Shown piece after piece: positions 1 to 10,892 of a stretch of 64,000 nucleotides of DNA (within the stretch, counting starts at the first letter, position 1; each line of letters begins with the position of its first letter). A program made the position numbers and the translations under genes. Origin of the DNA: Prinsepia uniflora (lineage: Eukaryota > Streptophyta > Magnoliopsida > Rosales > Rosaceae); assembly GCA_032719365.1 (NCBI GenBank), contig CM064861.1, forward strand, positions 78,364,863-78,428,862, read 5' to 3'. The notes below the pieces were generated by a model that worked only from the letters and a program-made list of their open reading frames with translations, had not been told where the DNA came from and ran no database searches.

Positions 1-1768
1 GATGCGGAAACGAGCACTCCTCTCGTCTCCCAATCACAACTCTCCCCGAATCGGGAGTTCCAACCATGTTGGAAACAGATATGCTCCCAAATGAGATGTC
101 AAGTCCAACCACTGGACTGCCCACTTCCTTACCTCACTTGGACCACCACGTGTCCAAAATCAATTCATTCCTCGGACCTCACGTCCGCCAATAATCATTT
201 ATGCACATACCCTGATTCCGAACGGAATATCCACAACTCTGCCTGGATGTGCATACCCAACTGCCTCCGTCTCACATCTCAACCTTTACAGGTTCAATCC
301 TCAGGTTCCAAGTGATTCACAATCACAAAATCTCACATCAATACCACGAATGGTTTTCCTCGACTTTTCCAATTTCAATAATTTCCTTGTACTCTCAGGG
401 GATATAAGCAGTACACAATCTTACCAATCTCGGAGTTGACAACAACTCCCCAAATCCACCAATACACATGACATAGGGAACATCATCCCTAGATTCCCCA
501 AATTCCAATCATACCTTCTGATCCATTCCTCACATGTCATCATATATCTGTTGGGACTTATCCCAACACGTCACAACCTCCACTGGATCCCATCCAGTCC
601 ATGACTCAACCACCACTGAGTTGCAGATACCAATCATATGTCCATCAGGACAGAGTCACACCCCAACTGGTGGCTCATCGTCATCACAATCACCGACACC
701 GGTACCAGCACCAGTGCTAGTACCAGCACCACGCACTATCATCAACACTACTATCAGCACACAGGCATCCATACTAGTATTGGCATAAAAGTACCAACAT
801 ACCAACATAGCACACGAACATCCATGCTAGCACACTGTGTGCAAAGTTGTTACCCTGGATCTCCGTTCATTACGAACGACGATCCCGTAACAGCACTCGT
901 ACCCCACGACTATGGGTACCTCCAATTTTTGCCATCGGCACATCAGGATAATGAACGTTCCCTGAACGTCCCCTGATCCTCAAGTGTGAAAGCCACACTA
1001 AATACCCTCGATAGCCAGTCATCGCTTGTCAAGATCCGCATCCACACATCACACTACCATTCGATCCCACACGGAAATCCACATCATATCTCGTAACCGC
1101 ATCCGTGGATCGAAACCCATAATCCTGACTAGACTCACTAGAGTCATCCACATGGTCATCCACGACCTTAGCCGCACGTCGCAGCACAAGTTTTCATTTA
1201 AAGTTCACTTTTCCGGTCCATCGATTATAAATTAGGGTTCCAAAATCACACCCTAGGGGTCCACCGAACCCAACTGCCTTCTGCAGTAAAATCCACCACC
1301 TGACCGACTCAGCGGTCCTGACATCGCATAGACGTCAAATCCAATCCAATCGTCAATTCAACGTGGGTTCCATCGTGGGTTCCACCACAAAGGTCATCGG
1401 CTAACTCCAATGCACCAACACCCCGCACACTAGCCAACACTACTAGGGTCCATAATTTAGACCATTACTCAACTGAGTTTCGTATTTCCATATCATTATT
1501 CCAATGGGGTTCCCTGAACCCGGTTGTGCCCAGCAACACAACAATCCATCATCACATGACCGAACTGACGGTCCCACATTACCAGTTAATCGTATACAAC
1601 CACACTAGGGTTGAATCGCATCAATGCACGGCGTATCGGGCCAAACACACCCTATCCACTATTCAAATCCAAAACTATCTATCAGGTTGACAACGGAACT
1701 GCAGCCCAAAGAGACATCACACCCTCGACCTTCGCGCACAAAAGAGCAAAACCCGCTCTGATACCACT
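1..1768 (-). mobile_element. E1: internal region of a non-autonomous minus-strand LTR retrotransposon
   Basis: This stretch ends at a primer-binding site (1755-1766) and abuts an LTR (1769-4649), so it is the 5' part of the interior of an element read on the minus strand. It continues past the left edge of the window. No gag, protease, RT or integrase motif appears in any frame over 1.77 kb; the open frames here are short and unlike known proteins. A low-complexity CAGCACCAGTGCTAGTACCAG-like patch lies at about 688-790. The lack of coding capacity in this much sequence suggests a large non-autonomous derivative (LARD-like), as E10 clearly is. The interior does not resemble that of E10 by eye. 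A coding part further left, outside the window, cannot be excluded. Confidence 0.6.
1755..1766 (-). other. Primer-binding site of E1 (initiator tRNA-Met)
   Basis: GCTCTGATACCA here is the reverse complement of TGGTATCAGAGC, the usual plant primer-binding site matching the 3' end of initiator tRNA-Met. Two bases separate it from the LTR start at 1769. It fixes the orientation of E1 as minus. Confidence 0.9.
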
Positions 1769-2559
1769 TGACACGACCCATCCCAATCCCCCCGGGATTA
1801 CCACGGAATGTGTCATGCTCCCGTCTGACAAGAGGTGTCAGACAAGGGATATCCTGTTGCCACTGCCCAATCGGGCTTCCAGAGTGCGTAAGGATCGATG
1901 GAGGAGGTGTATGATGCTCAAGTCTCTGCTGCAGTCGCATCCGGAATCAACCTGAAGGGCATTAAAAACAAAAGCTGTGAGTGGACGAAAATAAACGAGT
2001 CTGTTTAAAACATTTATAAGACATTTATGCCCCCCAGTAAAAGTATATGCATGCACCATCATTTAAAATCATATATCATATACTATGAACCATGAACATA
2101 ATTTTAGCCACTGCACCATACACTCCAATCCGACATCCCTGATGTTTGACGTCCCTGATGTCAATAAGGTCACAATCACAAGGCTACGCGTGCCACTCGG
2201 GTCTCAATTTCCGAGTTCAATCCTCGAACCCCGTTCGGGTACAGCATCCCCGATGCTTAACATCATAGACGCTGGACGTTCTAGACGTCCGTGACCTCTC
2301 CGGGGTACCTCATCTGGAGGAGACAATATAATATGGAAGGATCTATACAGTGCAGTACCAAATACATTTTATTGATATCCAAATGCAAAGCATATATATA
2401 TACATAGATAAAATCCAAACCAATCTTTAAGTTTCATCAGACGGGTCTCAAGCCCAAATACCGTGAAACGTGACATAACCAAAATTTCAATATCATCAAA
2501 ACCATTATAAGTCCAAATAGTTTATTTAAATCCAAAATCATTTATTTGATTCCATTTTA

Positions 2560-2725
2560 GGGTCCCCGACCCGAATCACATGTATAAATCAACTGGGCTC
2601 CTGGCCCGATTTCATAAGTTAACTGGCCCCCGGCTCGAATTCATAAGTCCACTGGGCCCCCGGCCCGAATTCACAAGTTAACTGGGCCCCTGGCCCGATT
2701 CACAAGTTAACTGGGCCCCTGGCCC
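2560..2725. repeat. Tandem array of 13-bp GGGCC-N3-GGCCC palindromes
   Basis: Palindromes lie at 2560-2572 (GGGTCCCCGACCC), 2595-2607, 2625-2636 (decayed), 2654-2666, 2684-2696 and 2713-2725. The last five have a 29-30 bp period, joined by a spacer like CGAATTCACAAGTTAACT. Each good copy can form a 5-bp stem with a 3-base loop. The array occupies the same place in this LTR as the GAGTCTTTAAACTC arrays of E4, E5, E6, E10 and E12. Confidence 0.85.
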
Positions 2726-3262
2726 GATTTTACTTATCAAGTTCGTAACCGTTTCATGAAATCATATCCAACCACATTTATGGAAATCGGTGCAAATCCA
2801 GAAAACCTCAGTTTACGTGCAAATACGTAAATCACCTCGAAATGCGTGAAATAATTTAAATTTACCGATATCCAAAGTAAATCATTTAATCACAATTATA
2901 AAAATCATGAAACAGTTATGCATGCATCGAATGTATAAAACCAATGTCCACTCACAGACCGTTTAACCGAGCGCCTCGATACGCGTGCCATAGGCCTTCC
3001 CGGGTCCCACCACTATCATCGGGACTCCCAATCCTGTTCAAATCACATTAGAGGATTACTAACCTCATCATTAACATCCTATTCAAGTCCCGTAATTTTC
3101 CCGAATTTTTAAGTATTTTTAAACTGGATTTAAAACCTTCGGACATCCCGAACAATATCGAGACGGTGTCCGATCGACACGAAACCAATCCCAAAATGTT
3201 CGTTACATTGTATAGGACAAAAGTCATGTTGATCGTACCTCGAGATTCATGCCCAAGCGCCG

Positions 3263-3292
3263 TCACGCGCCGCCGTGAGTGGCTGCGCGTGA
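3263..3292. other. GC-rich hairpin in the E1 LTR
   Basis: TCACGCGC (3263-3270) and GCGCGTGA (3285-3292) are perfect complementary arms around a 14-base loop. The equivalent hairpin in E5 has CCCACGCGC/GCGCGTGGG and in E10 TTCACGCGC/GCGCGTGAA, so both arms changed together. The CGCG cores could also be CAMTA-type binding sites. Confidence 0.55.
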
Positions 3293-4455
3293 AAGCCACG
3301 TGCCTGCTACAATGACTGCTACAGTCACCATCTTCACCCGTATGACTGGTAAACGGGTCTGATTACCCGCGATCTGACCCGGCCAGATAACCCTCAATTC
3401 GACCTTGATTCCATCCGTTTTTTATCCTAAAACAAACATTAACCAATTAATTCCAGTTCTGTGTCAATGATTAATCTCGACATAGAGTAAATCGACCAAT
3501 CCAAGTCCGAATAACCAAACGGGTCGATGATAACAACTCACCCAACTCAAGTCCATTGTCAAATTAACATTCCAGTAAGCTTATTAGGATTAATACGAAC
3601 CAATTTGAATGATTAATTTAACACGAAGTTACCTCAATCACCACGACTCAAGCTTGGATTTTCCAGCCGTCCACCTCGTCTGTCCACGGCTCTAGGAGCT
3701 TCCAAACTTGCCCCATTTGATCTGGTTCTACTGGAAATGATCCCAGAGAACTAAATGAATCATCAATTTTCCCTGGGCTGGCCTGAAAACCGAAATTCGA
3801 TTTTGAACTCTTCAAAAACCAGTTTCGGGTTTTTGAACAATTCCACACCAATTTTGCTCCTTTCCTTCCCTTCTCAATCCCAGAACACTTCACTCAGTCC
3901 CTTAAACACATTGCCCATCACAAATCCGCTCAATTGGGCCCAGGAAAGGCTGAACACATGTGGGAAGCACTCTGTTTTTCTTCGTGCACCAGCCATAGTT
4001 AATGGCCAAAACCACCGTCCCACACAGCCTGGCATCGCACAATTCAATTAAAGAATCCATACAACCCATAAATAATAGTTTTAGGCCATCAATTTGCTCC
4101 ATAAACACACCACCCGTGCGCTGGCCATGTTCCCTTCCACGGTGCTACAGTAACCGTTCAAACACTCAGTGAAATTACCATTCTGCCCCTGTGCAGAAAA
4201 TTACCAAAATGCCCCTCACGCATCCTGACCCGTAACTCGGTCATACGGACTCCGATTGATGCGTGCCGCCTGTCTACGGATTCAGGGCATCGAGACCTTC
4301 CTAACGGTCCTTGGCCCCTGACCATCGGACCTCCCGACCGAAAAGTCAACATTTTCCCCTATTTCATCCAAATTACGAAAATGCCCTTGAACTTCTGTAC
4401 GTCATAACTTTCACCACGAATGTCGGAATCGAACGTGCCTCCTGTCTATGAACTC

Positions 4456-4477
4456 GTGACGTCCCAAACTACGTCAC
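4456..4477. promoter_or_regulatory. as-1-like TGACG pair in the E1 LTR
   Basis: GTGACGT at 4456-4462 and ACGTCAC at 4471-4477 form an inverted pair with an 8-bp spacer. Paired TGACG motifs are the known target of plant TGA-class bZIP factors. The site lies about 170-190 bp inside the 5' (U3) end of the LTR, as in E4, E10 and E12. Confidence 0.45.
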
Positions 4478-4649
4478 GGTCATTGGTCAAAGTCCATTTG
4501 ACCGTCCGAATAAAAAGTCAACGTTTTGCCCACGCCGAGGGGCAAAACGGTCATTTTGCACAATTCGTCCGAAATCACCCAAATAATCCCAGATTAGTAA
4601 ATCACAATTAAATATTATTAAATCCCGATATTCGGGACGGGTCGTTACA

Positions 4650-6868
4650 CTTGGCGTCCGAGACGCCTGACATCCCAAAGTCATGACACGGTCCATGCTA
4701 CGCGTGCTAGCCGGAGTCTCAACCCGAGTTAATCTCTGACATCCTAGATGTCTGACGTCCGAGACATCTAGCAATTCTATTCCTGAGTGACTATACGGTC
4801 CGGTCGCTCCGTGCAGTGACCCCTCGCAGGCAATGCGTCGTGACTACTCTAGCGTCCTAGACGACTGGAGGAGACAATCCATAGATATATGTTATATGGA
4901 AAACATTTCATAAATCATCTCAAACCGTTCAAAGGGACCTATGCCCGTGATTTCCATAAAACCATCGTAAACTCACAAATCCGATTTCTCAAATCCAAAT
5001 CCAAGTGGGGTCTCCGAACCCGAAATCACATTTATAAACCACAAATGGGACTCATACCCGATATCATAATCAACTAGGCCTCTAGCCCGATCATGCAAAC
5101 CAACTGGGCCCCCGGCCTGATGTAGTACTCAAATCCAAATCCGTTTTATTCAAATCCATTTATGCGTCCCCGGCCCGGAATCACATTCATCAAACACAAT
5201 TGGTCCTCATGCCCAATTTCGTAAACCAATTGAGTCCTTGGCCCAATAATATAACTCAAATGGACTTCATGTCCGAGGGTTTCCAAAACAAATGGGTCTC
5301 ATGCCCGTGTTCATCTTTTCATTTCCAAAACCTTTTCATCAAACCATCATCGAAACCACAAGCACGTAAAACTACAACATAAAACCATAAACGTCGATAT
5401 TCGTGCAAATACGGAAATCATCTCGAAATACATGCAAATATGTAAATCACCAATACCACAATCATCATCATAGAAATCACATATATATGACATATAAAAT
5501 AGTTATGCATGCATCACAGTTTAGAAAACAATGTCCACTCACAGACCGTCCTAACTGCCGTCTCGATATGCATGCCATAAGCCTCCCCAGCTAAATCACC
5601 ATCTCCGGAATTTCCGGACCTGTCCAAATCACACTCGAAGGTCACTAACTACCTCAAATAGGCTAACATTGAATCCCCCAATTTTTCGGGATTTTTAAAC
5701 GTATTTAAAATAAACCTTAACCCTTCGGACACTCAAAACTACCCCGAAACGATGTCTGATCGACTTGAAACCAGTCCCAAAATGTTCATTACTTTGAAAT
5801 GATGAAATTATATGTGACCTTGCCTGGAAAAAAGGCATCACGCGCCGGGGTAGTGTTCTTCTTCTTCTTCGGCTGAACCGATCTAGACCGGTTCACTGCA
5901 GGGCCGGTTCAACTGGACCAGCGAGGCCGGTTCTCCCCATTTTTTCCATCATTTTCAACCCTTTTAATTCCTATCTCTTTGTCACATTATTTGCAATTGA
6001 TCTATCTACTAAAAACATAGAAATGAGGCCCTAAACGCACCTTCCCGATCGAAAAACAAATGACCAAGGTTCCACCGTCAGTTTCCCATGATTCCGACCG
6101 CCTCTAGCCTCGATACCAGGCCCATTCGACTTGTCTGAGTCCTAGGAACACCCTAGGGCCATCCAAATCGATCAACAATCAATAAAACGTGGTTTTCCAT
6201 TTTCGAACCAAAACAAGGTCCAAAGGGAAAACACTTACCTCTGTTGTCGTGCACCGCCGTGGTCACCACCGTGGCCGTCTCACTGTTCCCATTCATTTTC
6301 ATTCATGGTTTACAAGCATTTGGTGAGGTTTACAGGGGGTGGTGAGTGTTTGTTTAGAGAGAAAATGGAGGGAGTGCACGGGAAGGGAGGAGAGAAAATG
6401 TGAGGGAAAATTAAATAAAATAATATAAAATATTAATTAATAATTAATTAATCTCCCCAATCAACAAGATCCCCTTTATAGGGAAAGTGGCCAATGGGAT
6501 GAGTGACACTTGTCACTCATCCAAGGGCCCAACATAAAAATATCTACCAATTTGATTTAATTAATATGCAATACGAATCCCGAGACGTAAGTTCCCGATT
6601 TCGATCCCTTGACCATAACTTCTCCGTTCGACGTCTGATTTTGACGTGTCGTCTGTCTACGCACTCGTAACGTTCAGATCTACGTAACTGTTCTCGATCC
6701 TCGTATGTTTGACTCCCCGAGTCAAAATTCAACATTTTACCCAAGTCTAGGGGCAAAACGGTCATTTTACACCGTCAGTCCGATTTTCACTCGATTAATC
6801 CCCGATTAATCAAACTAAATCCATAATTAATTTTTATTTAATCCCGATATTCGGGACGGGTCGTTACA
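4650..6868 (-). repeat. E2: LTR remnant interrupted by E1
   Basis: This is the right-hand portion of a long minus-strand LTR ending in CGGGACGGGTCGTTACA at 6868. It aligns by eye with the part of E1's LTR right of about 2100: the same GACATCC/GACGTCC stretch, GGAGGAGACAAT, the GTCCACTCACAGACCG site at about 5531-5548, and a closing segment with TACGTAACTG and GGGCAAAACGGTCATTTT. Its left portion lies beyond E1, outside the window. Several motifs have decayed, including the GC hairpin (only ATCACGCGCCGGGG remains near 5835), so it looks older than E1. Confidence 0.7.
5005..5320. repeat. Diverged palindrome array in LTR E2
   Basis: Units such as GGGTCTCCGAACCC (near 5009), GGGCCCCCGGCCTGA (near 5106), GTCCCCGGCCCGG (near 5165), GGACTTCATGTCC (near 5265) and GGGTCTCATGCCC (near 5294) recur with spacers containing CAAATG or CCAATTG. 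GGGTCTCCGAACCC is intermediate between the GGGTCTTTAAACCC units of E4, E5 and E10 and the GGGTCCCCGACCC unit of E1, so the arrays look homologous. Confidence 0.6.
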
Positions 6869-8117
6869 TTACCAAAATCACATAAATATATCATAATGTG
6901 TATAAAGTCGTTTCCCAAACTCAATAATGATCTGGAGTATGACAAAGCCAATTTCCTCGCAAAATGTGTCAAATTCCAATTTCCCTAAATTCATCAAATC
7001 CCCATAAAATCCATATAAAATCCAATTGATCGAACACTAGCAAAATCACATGTCATAATCATATTTATTCAACTCAAGTCGACAATCAAAACGATATTCG
7101 AAAAATATGACTTACGAAACCTCTCATAAATCGTGAAATATAATAATAATAATAATAAAATATTAATAAATTATCGAAAATCATATAATAATTGTAATCA
7201 CCCAAATATAAATAATGGCACAATGAAACATATTTAAAACACATAGATAGGCATGCATAGGGTTAACGAAAAACAAAGTCCACTCACACCTAACTTTTAC
7301 GCAACCGAACTACATGATTTCCCGTAAAATCCAAGAACGTCACTTCCTGTCAAAAATCACCTCAAAGGGTCACTAACCACCCTTATTAACTAATACGAGA
7401 ATCCCATAATTTTTCAAGATTTTTAAATGAATTAAAACAGACCCTAAACATTCGGACATTCAAAACTATCCCGAGACGATATCTGATTGCCTCAGAAATT
7501 GTGTCGTTGGACTCGTATGATTAAATATTATAATATTCATGTTGACGTCACCACAAAATCCCTTCCCACGAGCCCCCACGCGCCGCCCCAAGTGACTGTA
7601 TGTGTAAGCCAAGTGCCTTACTATTCATCGTCTTCAACCTCGCGCTTGATCCGGGTTTTTTGCAAATTGGGTCGCTCGACCCGTGAGGCCAACCCGGCTC
7701 AAAATCGATGTTTTCTCCACTATTTTCCACCATCTAACCAGCTAATTTGTTTAGGGGACTCCAAGAAGGGATATTTGAACTCAAAATCGATAGAAACTTA
7801 CCTCAAAAAGATCTTCGATCCTCTGCACCACGCCACCACTGCATCACTCTGTTTGGGTCATCCTAATGCCTAAACTCGTAGGTTGCTGGTTATCTGAGAT
7901 CGCAAGGATGAGCAGGAGCTGATAAGAGTCTTCATTTCAAGGTTTTAATCCTGAAACTCGAACCTGAACCAGGTACCCATGAACTACACTCTGGGTCCTT
8001 TGTTGCTCAGCCCTCGCCCTTCCACTTTCGTGTTCTACCATGATTCCCTTTAGTATTCCTTTCACTTTTCCCCTTACCAAAGCTCTCAATATCCCTGGTT
8101 ATCTCCCCCCTCCCCCC
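6869..8117 (-). repeat. E3: left visible part of an outer long LTR
   Basis: After the end of E2 the sequence continues as another minus-strand long LTR: an AT-rich segment, GTCCACTCACACC near 7280, a decayed GC-hairpin region (CCCCACGCGCCGCC near 7573), then a C-rich tract at 8104-8117. It is cut at 8117 by E4 and resumes at 30738, ending at 31189. It is the host of both E2 and E4 and the most decayed of the long LTRs. Its own 5' end is not visible. Confidence 0.6.
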
Positions 8118-8258
8118 TGTAACAACCCGTACCTTCGGGAAGGGTAGAAATGTAATTTTGTAAAAGATTTGTATAAAAATGACAATTTTGCCCTTGTGAA
8201 TAGTACGTCAAAAGTTGACTTTTAGAGTTACAGGTTGGATGAGTGTTGACCATTGACC

Positions 8259-8280
8259 GTGACGTAGTTTAGGACGTCAC
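8259..8280. promoter_or_regulatory. as-1-like TGACG pair in the E4 LTR
   Basis: GTGACGT (8259-8265) and ACGTCAC (8274-8280) face each other across 8 bp, 141 bp into the LTR. The 3' LTR copy near 28266 has CTGACGT for the first half. Retention in diverged LTRs fits a conserved promoter or enhancer site; binding by TGA-type bZIP proteins is inference. Confidence 0.5.
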
Positions 8281-9746
8281 GAGTCCGTAGCCTGGTGGCA
8301 GGTTCGATTCGGACAATCAGAGAGAAAGTTATGACGTTCGGAAGATTGAGGGCGTTACCGTAATTTTGACTATTTGAGGAAAATGTTGACTTTTTAGTGG
8401 ACTTGTGATTTTCACGTAGACCGAGGACCATTAGATAGGTCTCGGCGTCCTGAGTACAACGACAGGCGGCACGCTGTCATCGGACGTCGGACGAAATAGT
8501 TACGGGTCTGGAATGTTTGAGGGTAAAACGGTAATTTTTATAACTAGGGGTAATTTGGTCTTTTTCCCCTCAGCCCAATCAGATAAGGCCACTTGTCCTG
8601 AGTGGGATTGGATATTTTGCACTGAGACCATGGAGAGGTGGACACGTGGGGATGGTTGGATGGTTCTAGGATGATCTCAAATACACAAGGCCACATATTG
8701 GTCGATTTGAACCGTGTGCTTGGCTTGGGAGAACAGAAAATAGAGAGGAAGAGTTTGTGCGTGTTCGATCGATTCAGTGTGAGGGTGAGTGGGTTGTGAA
8801 TTGAGAGAGTGACAGAGAGACAAGAGTGAGCAGTTGATCGTGTTTTGAAGTGGAATCGTGCACGGAGACACGACGGTGGACGGTTGGAATTTCTGGGAAA
8901 AAACAAAGTGACGGTGGATTGTGGCGGTGGTTGTGCCATGTGGTGGCTCAAACCAAGACAATAGGAGGCTCAGGTGGCAGCAGGGAACTCAACGAGCACC
9001 GTGGCACGCGGCGGTGCACACGGCGGAGACAGAATCGAAGGTATACCCCGATTCCCCTGTTTTCCCGTTTTTCTTATTTTCCAAAGTCCTGAACTTAGGG
9101 CTAGAGTCGAGGAATTTGGAGGTTAGGGTGAGACTCCTGGAGGTCCCAGGAGTCGTTTGAGTGTGGTGCCGTGCCGGGGGAGGACCTGGGTGGCCGGCGG
9201 CCAAAACAGGGCCACGGGCCATGATTTTCAAGGGGGAAATCGTGAAGTTTTAGGCCGTGATTTTCAATTGTTAGGACATGAGAGGATTGCTGGGTACTGG
9301 ACGAAACTACTAGAGTGGAAAGGAAGAAGATGGGTGGCGGAATGGAGGAGAACTGGTCACGCCGGTTCAATTGTGTTGAACCAGGTGACTCGAGGTTGAA
9401 GAAACACTGTCGCAGGCGCGTGAGGCCCACGCGCAGCCACTCTGGGCGGCGCATGGAGGCGCGTGGGGAGGATTCCGGCCAACCTTCCAACATGGTTTTG
9501 GTTCTAAATGTCCTAAGGAATCCATTGGTGTGATTTTCGGGTTAATCAGATGATGTTATGAGATGGTTCGGGAATCCGGACGGTTTATGGTCTAAGATTA
9601 AAATATAAATAAATTCCCGAAAAATTGGGGAAATTAGGGTTAGTATCCTTGATGTATTTGTGACCCTATTTGGTGCATATTGACAGGACGGGAGACGCCT
9701 GAGATGGTCGAGGAGCGCACAGAGCGCGATTGACTCGTTCAGATTC

Positions 9747-10610
9747 GTGAGTGGACTCTTTCTTTCCTTACGAGCATGCCTAACTGTTTTATTTATGTTT
9801 TATGATATTAAATATGTTTTTATGCTTTTTGATGGTGATTATATGTGATTGATATGTTTGCACGTTTTTCGAGATATTTTCGGGATTTGCACATTTTTCG
9901 AGGAAAAGCTGGATTTCTGATTTGATGTTAAGTTTCATGTTTTCAACCTAGAATTTTTTTCTGATGGTTATAAGTGAATTATGAAGTATGAGTTTGAAAA
10001 TCAAGGTCTTGGTTTTGAAATCGGATTTCGAGAAACGAAATTTGGTTTTAAAGTCGGAAAAGGTGGATTTCCGGATTTGGGTTCGAAATGACGGTTCTGA
10101 ACGCCAGAAGGGCTTCGAACCGGGGATTTCGGATTCGAGTTTGGATGTGGATTTAGAATTGATTTTAAATTGGTTTTAGATTGGATTTGCTGGATCTGGA
10201 TAATGGGTTTAAAGACCCGGATTCTGATTGACGGGGGACGGGCCCGGATTGAGTTTAAAGACTCGGGAGTTTAAAGACTCGGATATGTACGATATTACCC
10301 CCGTAGGCCTATTGAGTTTAAAGACTCGGGAGTTTAAAGACTCGGATTATATTTGAGGCCTGGTTGAGTTTAAAGACTCGGATAGACCCAGCAGGTTTGA
10401 TCGGACGTGGATACTTGTGGATTTGGTTTTATGATGTGATCTTGTTATGTTGTTTTACGTTGTGGTTTCTGATACTTAGTTGGGCATGCATGTTTTTAAA
10501 ATGGAGGGTAAAATCTTCTTGTTTTCTTTAAACCGTTTTACTTCTAAATCGTGTTGGAACTTTTATTTCTTTCAGTCCACTCACACTTTTGGTTTTAACT
10601 TACCCTCCAG
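9747..10610 (+). other. Candidate leader intron inside the E4 LTR
   Basis: GTGAGT at 9747 matches the 5' splice consensus, and a pyrimidine-rich stretch ending CCCTCCAG at 10610 followed by GTCGTGG resembles a 3' splice site. The interval is T-rich on the coding strand, like plant introns. The same two boundary motifs occur at matching places in E1 (1952-2955), E5 (18443-19363), E6 (22073-22753) and E12 (61476-62304), all read on the minus strand. A second acceptor-like sequence, TTTCAG, lies 26 bases upstream of the complementary stem (10573). No transcript evidence is available from sequence alone. Confidence 0.4.
10205..10379. repeat. GAGTTTAAAGACTC palindrome array in the E4 5' LTR
   Basis: Six copies lie at 10205-10218 (GGGTTTAAAGACCC), 10251-10264, 10267-10280, 10314-10327, 10330-10343 and 10366-10379. 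Pairs of copies are set 16 bp apart, with the pairs about 47 bp apart. The first copy changes A to G and T to C at mirror positions, which keeps the arms complementary. Confidence 0.9.
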
Positions 10611-10880
10611 GTCGTGGTGATAGCGCTGGGGTGAACGTTGAGGCAAGGATCGAGGCATAGAGCTTACGACGTTCTTCCGTTGCAAGACTAGCATAGTAGG
10701 ATTTTGTGCCCATTTTGTAGAACTATGCTCTGACTTACAGTTGTATTATATTTACTCATTCGTCTGATAATTATGCTTATAGTAGTGTTGAGGTTATTTT
10801 GGTACTTTGGGTGTGATTGTTAGACGGGAGCAGGGTTCGTCCTGGGTATCGAGGCGATATTTGGGACGGGTCCTGACAAT

Positions 10881-10892
10881 TGGTATCAGAGC
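10881..10892 (+). other. Primer-binding site of E4 (initiator tRNA-Met)
   Basis: TGGTATCAGAGC begins two bases after the LTR end at 10878 and matches the plant initiator tRNA-Met 3' end. It is shared with E1, E5, E10 and, with one change, the Cassandra element. Confidence 0.95.

Larger units (their letters stand above)
1769..4649 (-). repeat. E1 5' LTR (about 2.9 kb)
   Basis: The LTR runs from TGACACGACCC next to the primer-binding site to GGGTCGTTACA at 4649 (TG...CA on the plus strand). It carries the layout seen in every long LTR here, read on the minus strand: GTGACGT-N8-ACGTCAC at 4456-4477, a GC hairpin at 3263-3292, a GTGAGTGGAC donor-like site ending at 2955, a palindrome array at 2560-2725 and a CCCTTCAG acceptor-like site at 1952. 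The right flank is CTTGG; the left end of the element is outside the window, so its target duplication cannot be checked. It interrupts LTR E2. Confidence 0.8.
8118..10878 (+). repeat. E4 5' LTR (2761 bp)
   Basis: It runs from TGTAACAACCCG to GGGTCCTGACA. In order it holds the GTGACGT-N8-ACGTCAC pair (8259-8280), a G-box-like CACGTG near 8644, the GC-rich hairpin region (about 9427-9470), a GTGAGTGGACT site (9747), a T-rich stretch, the GAGTTTAAAGACTC array (10205-10379), a pyrimidine-rich CCCTCCAG site (10610) and the LTR end. Compared with the 3' LTR it retains about 100 bp near 9145-9240 and about 48 bp near 9335-9385 that the 3' copy has lost. Confidence 0.92.

Noticed and set aside
1611..1955. 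114-codon open frame spanning the primer-binding site and LTR of E1
   Set aside because: It crosses the element's priming site and LTR boundary on the non-coding strand, so it is not a gene.
8544..8961. Open frames of 135 and 94 codons in the E4 LTR
   Set aside because: The similar frames at 28629-28968 are the same LTR sequence. Differences between the copies do not favour synonymous positions, and the frames are antisense to the element.
10205..10379. Direct repeats resembling a CRISPR array
   Set aside because: The units are near-palindromic and unevenly spaced, occur in every long LTR, and this is plant DNA; no Cas genes exist nearby.
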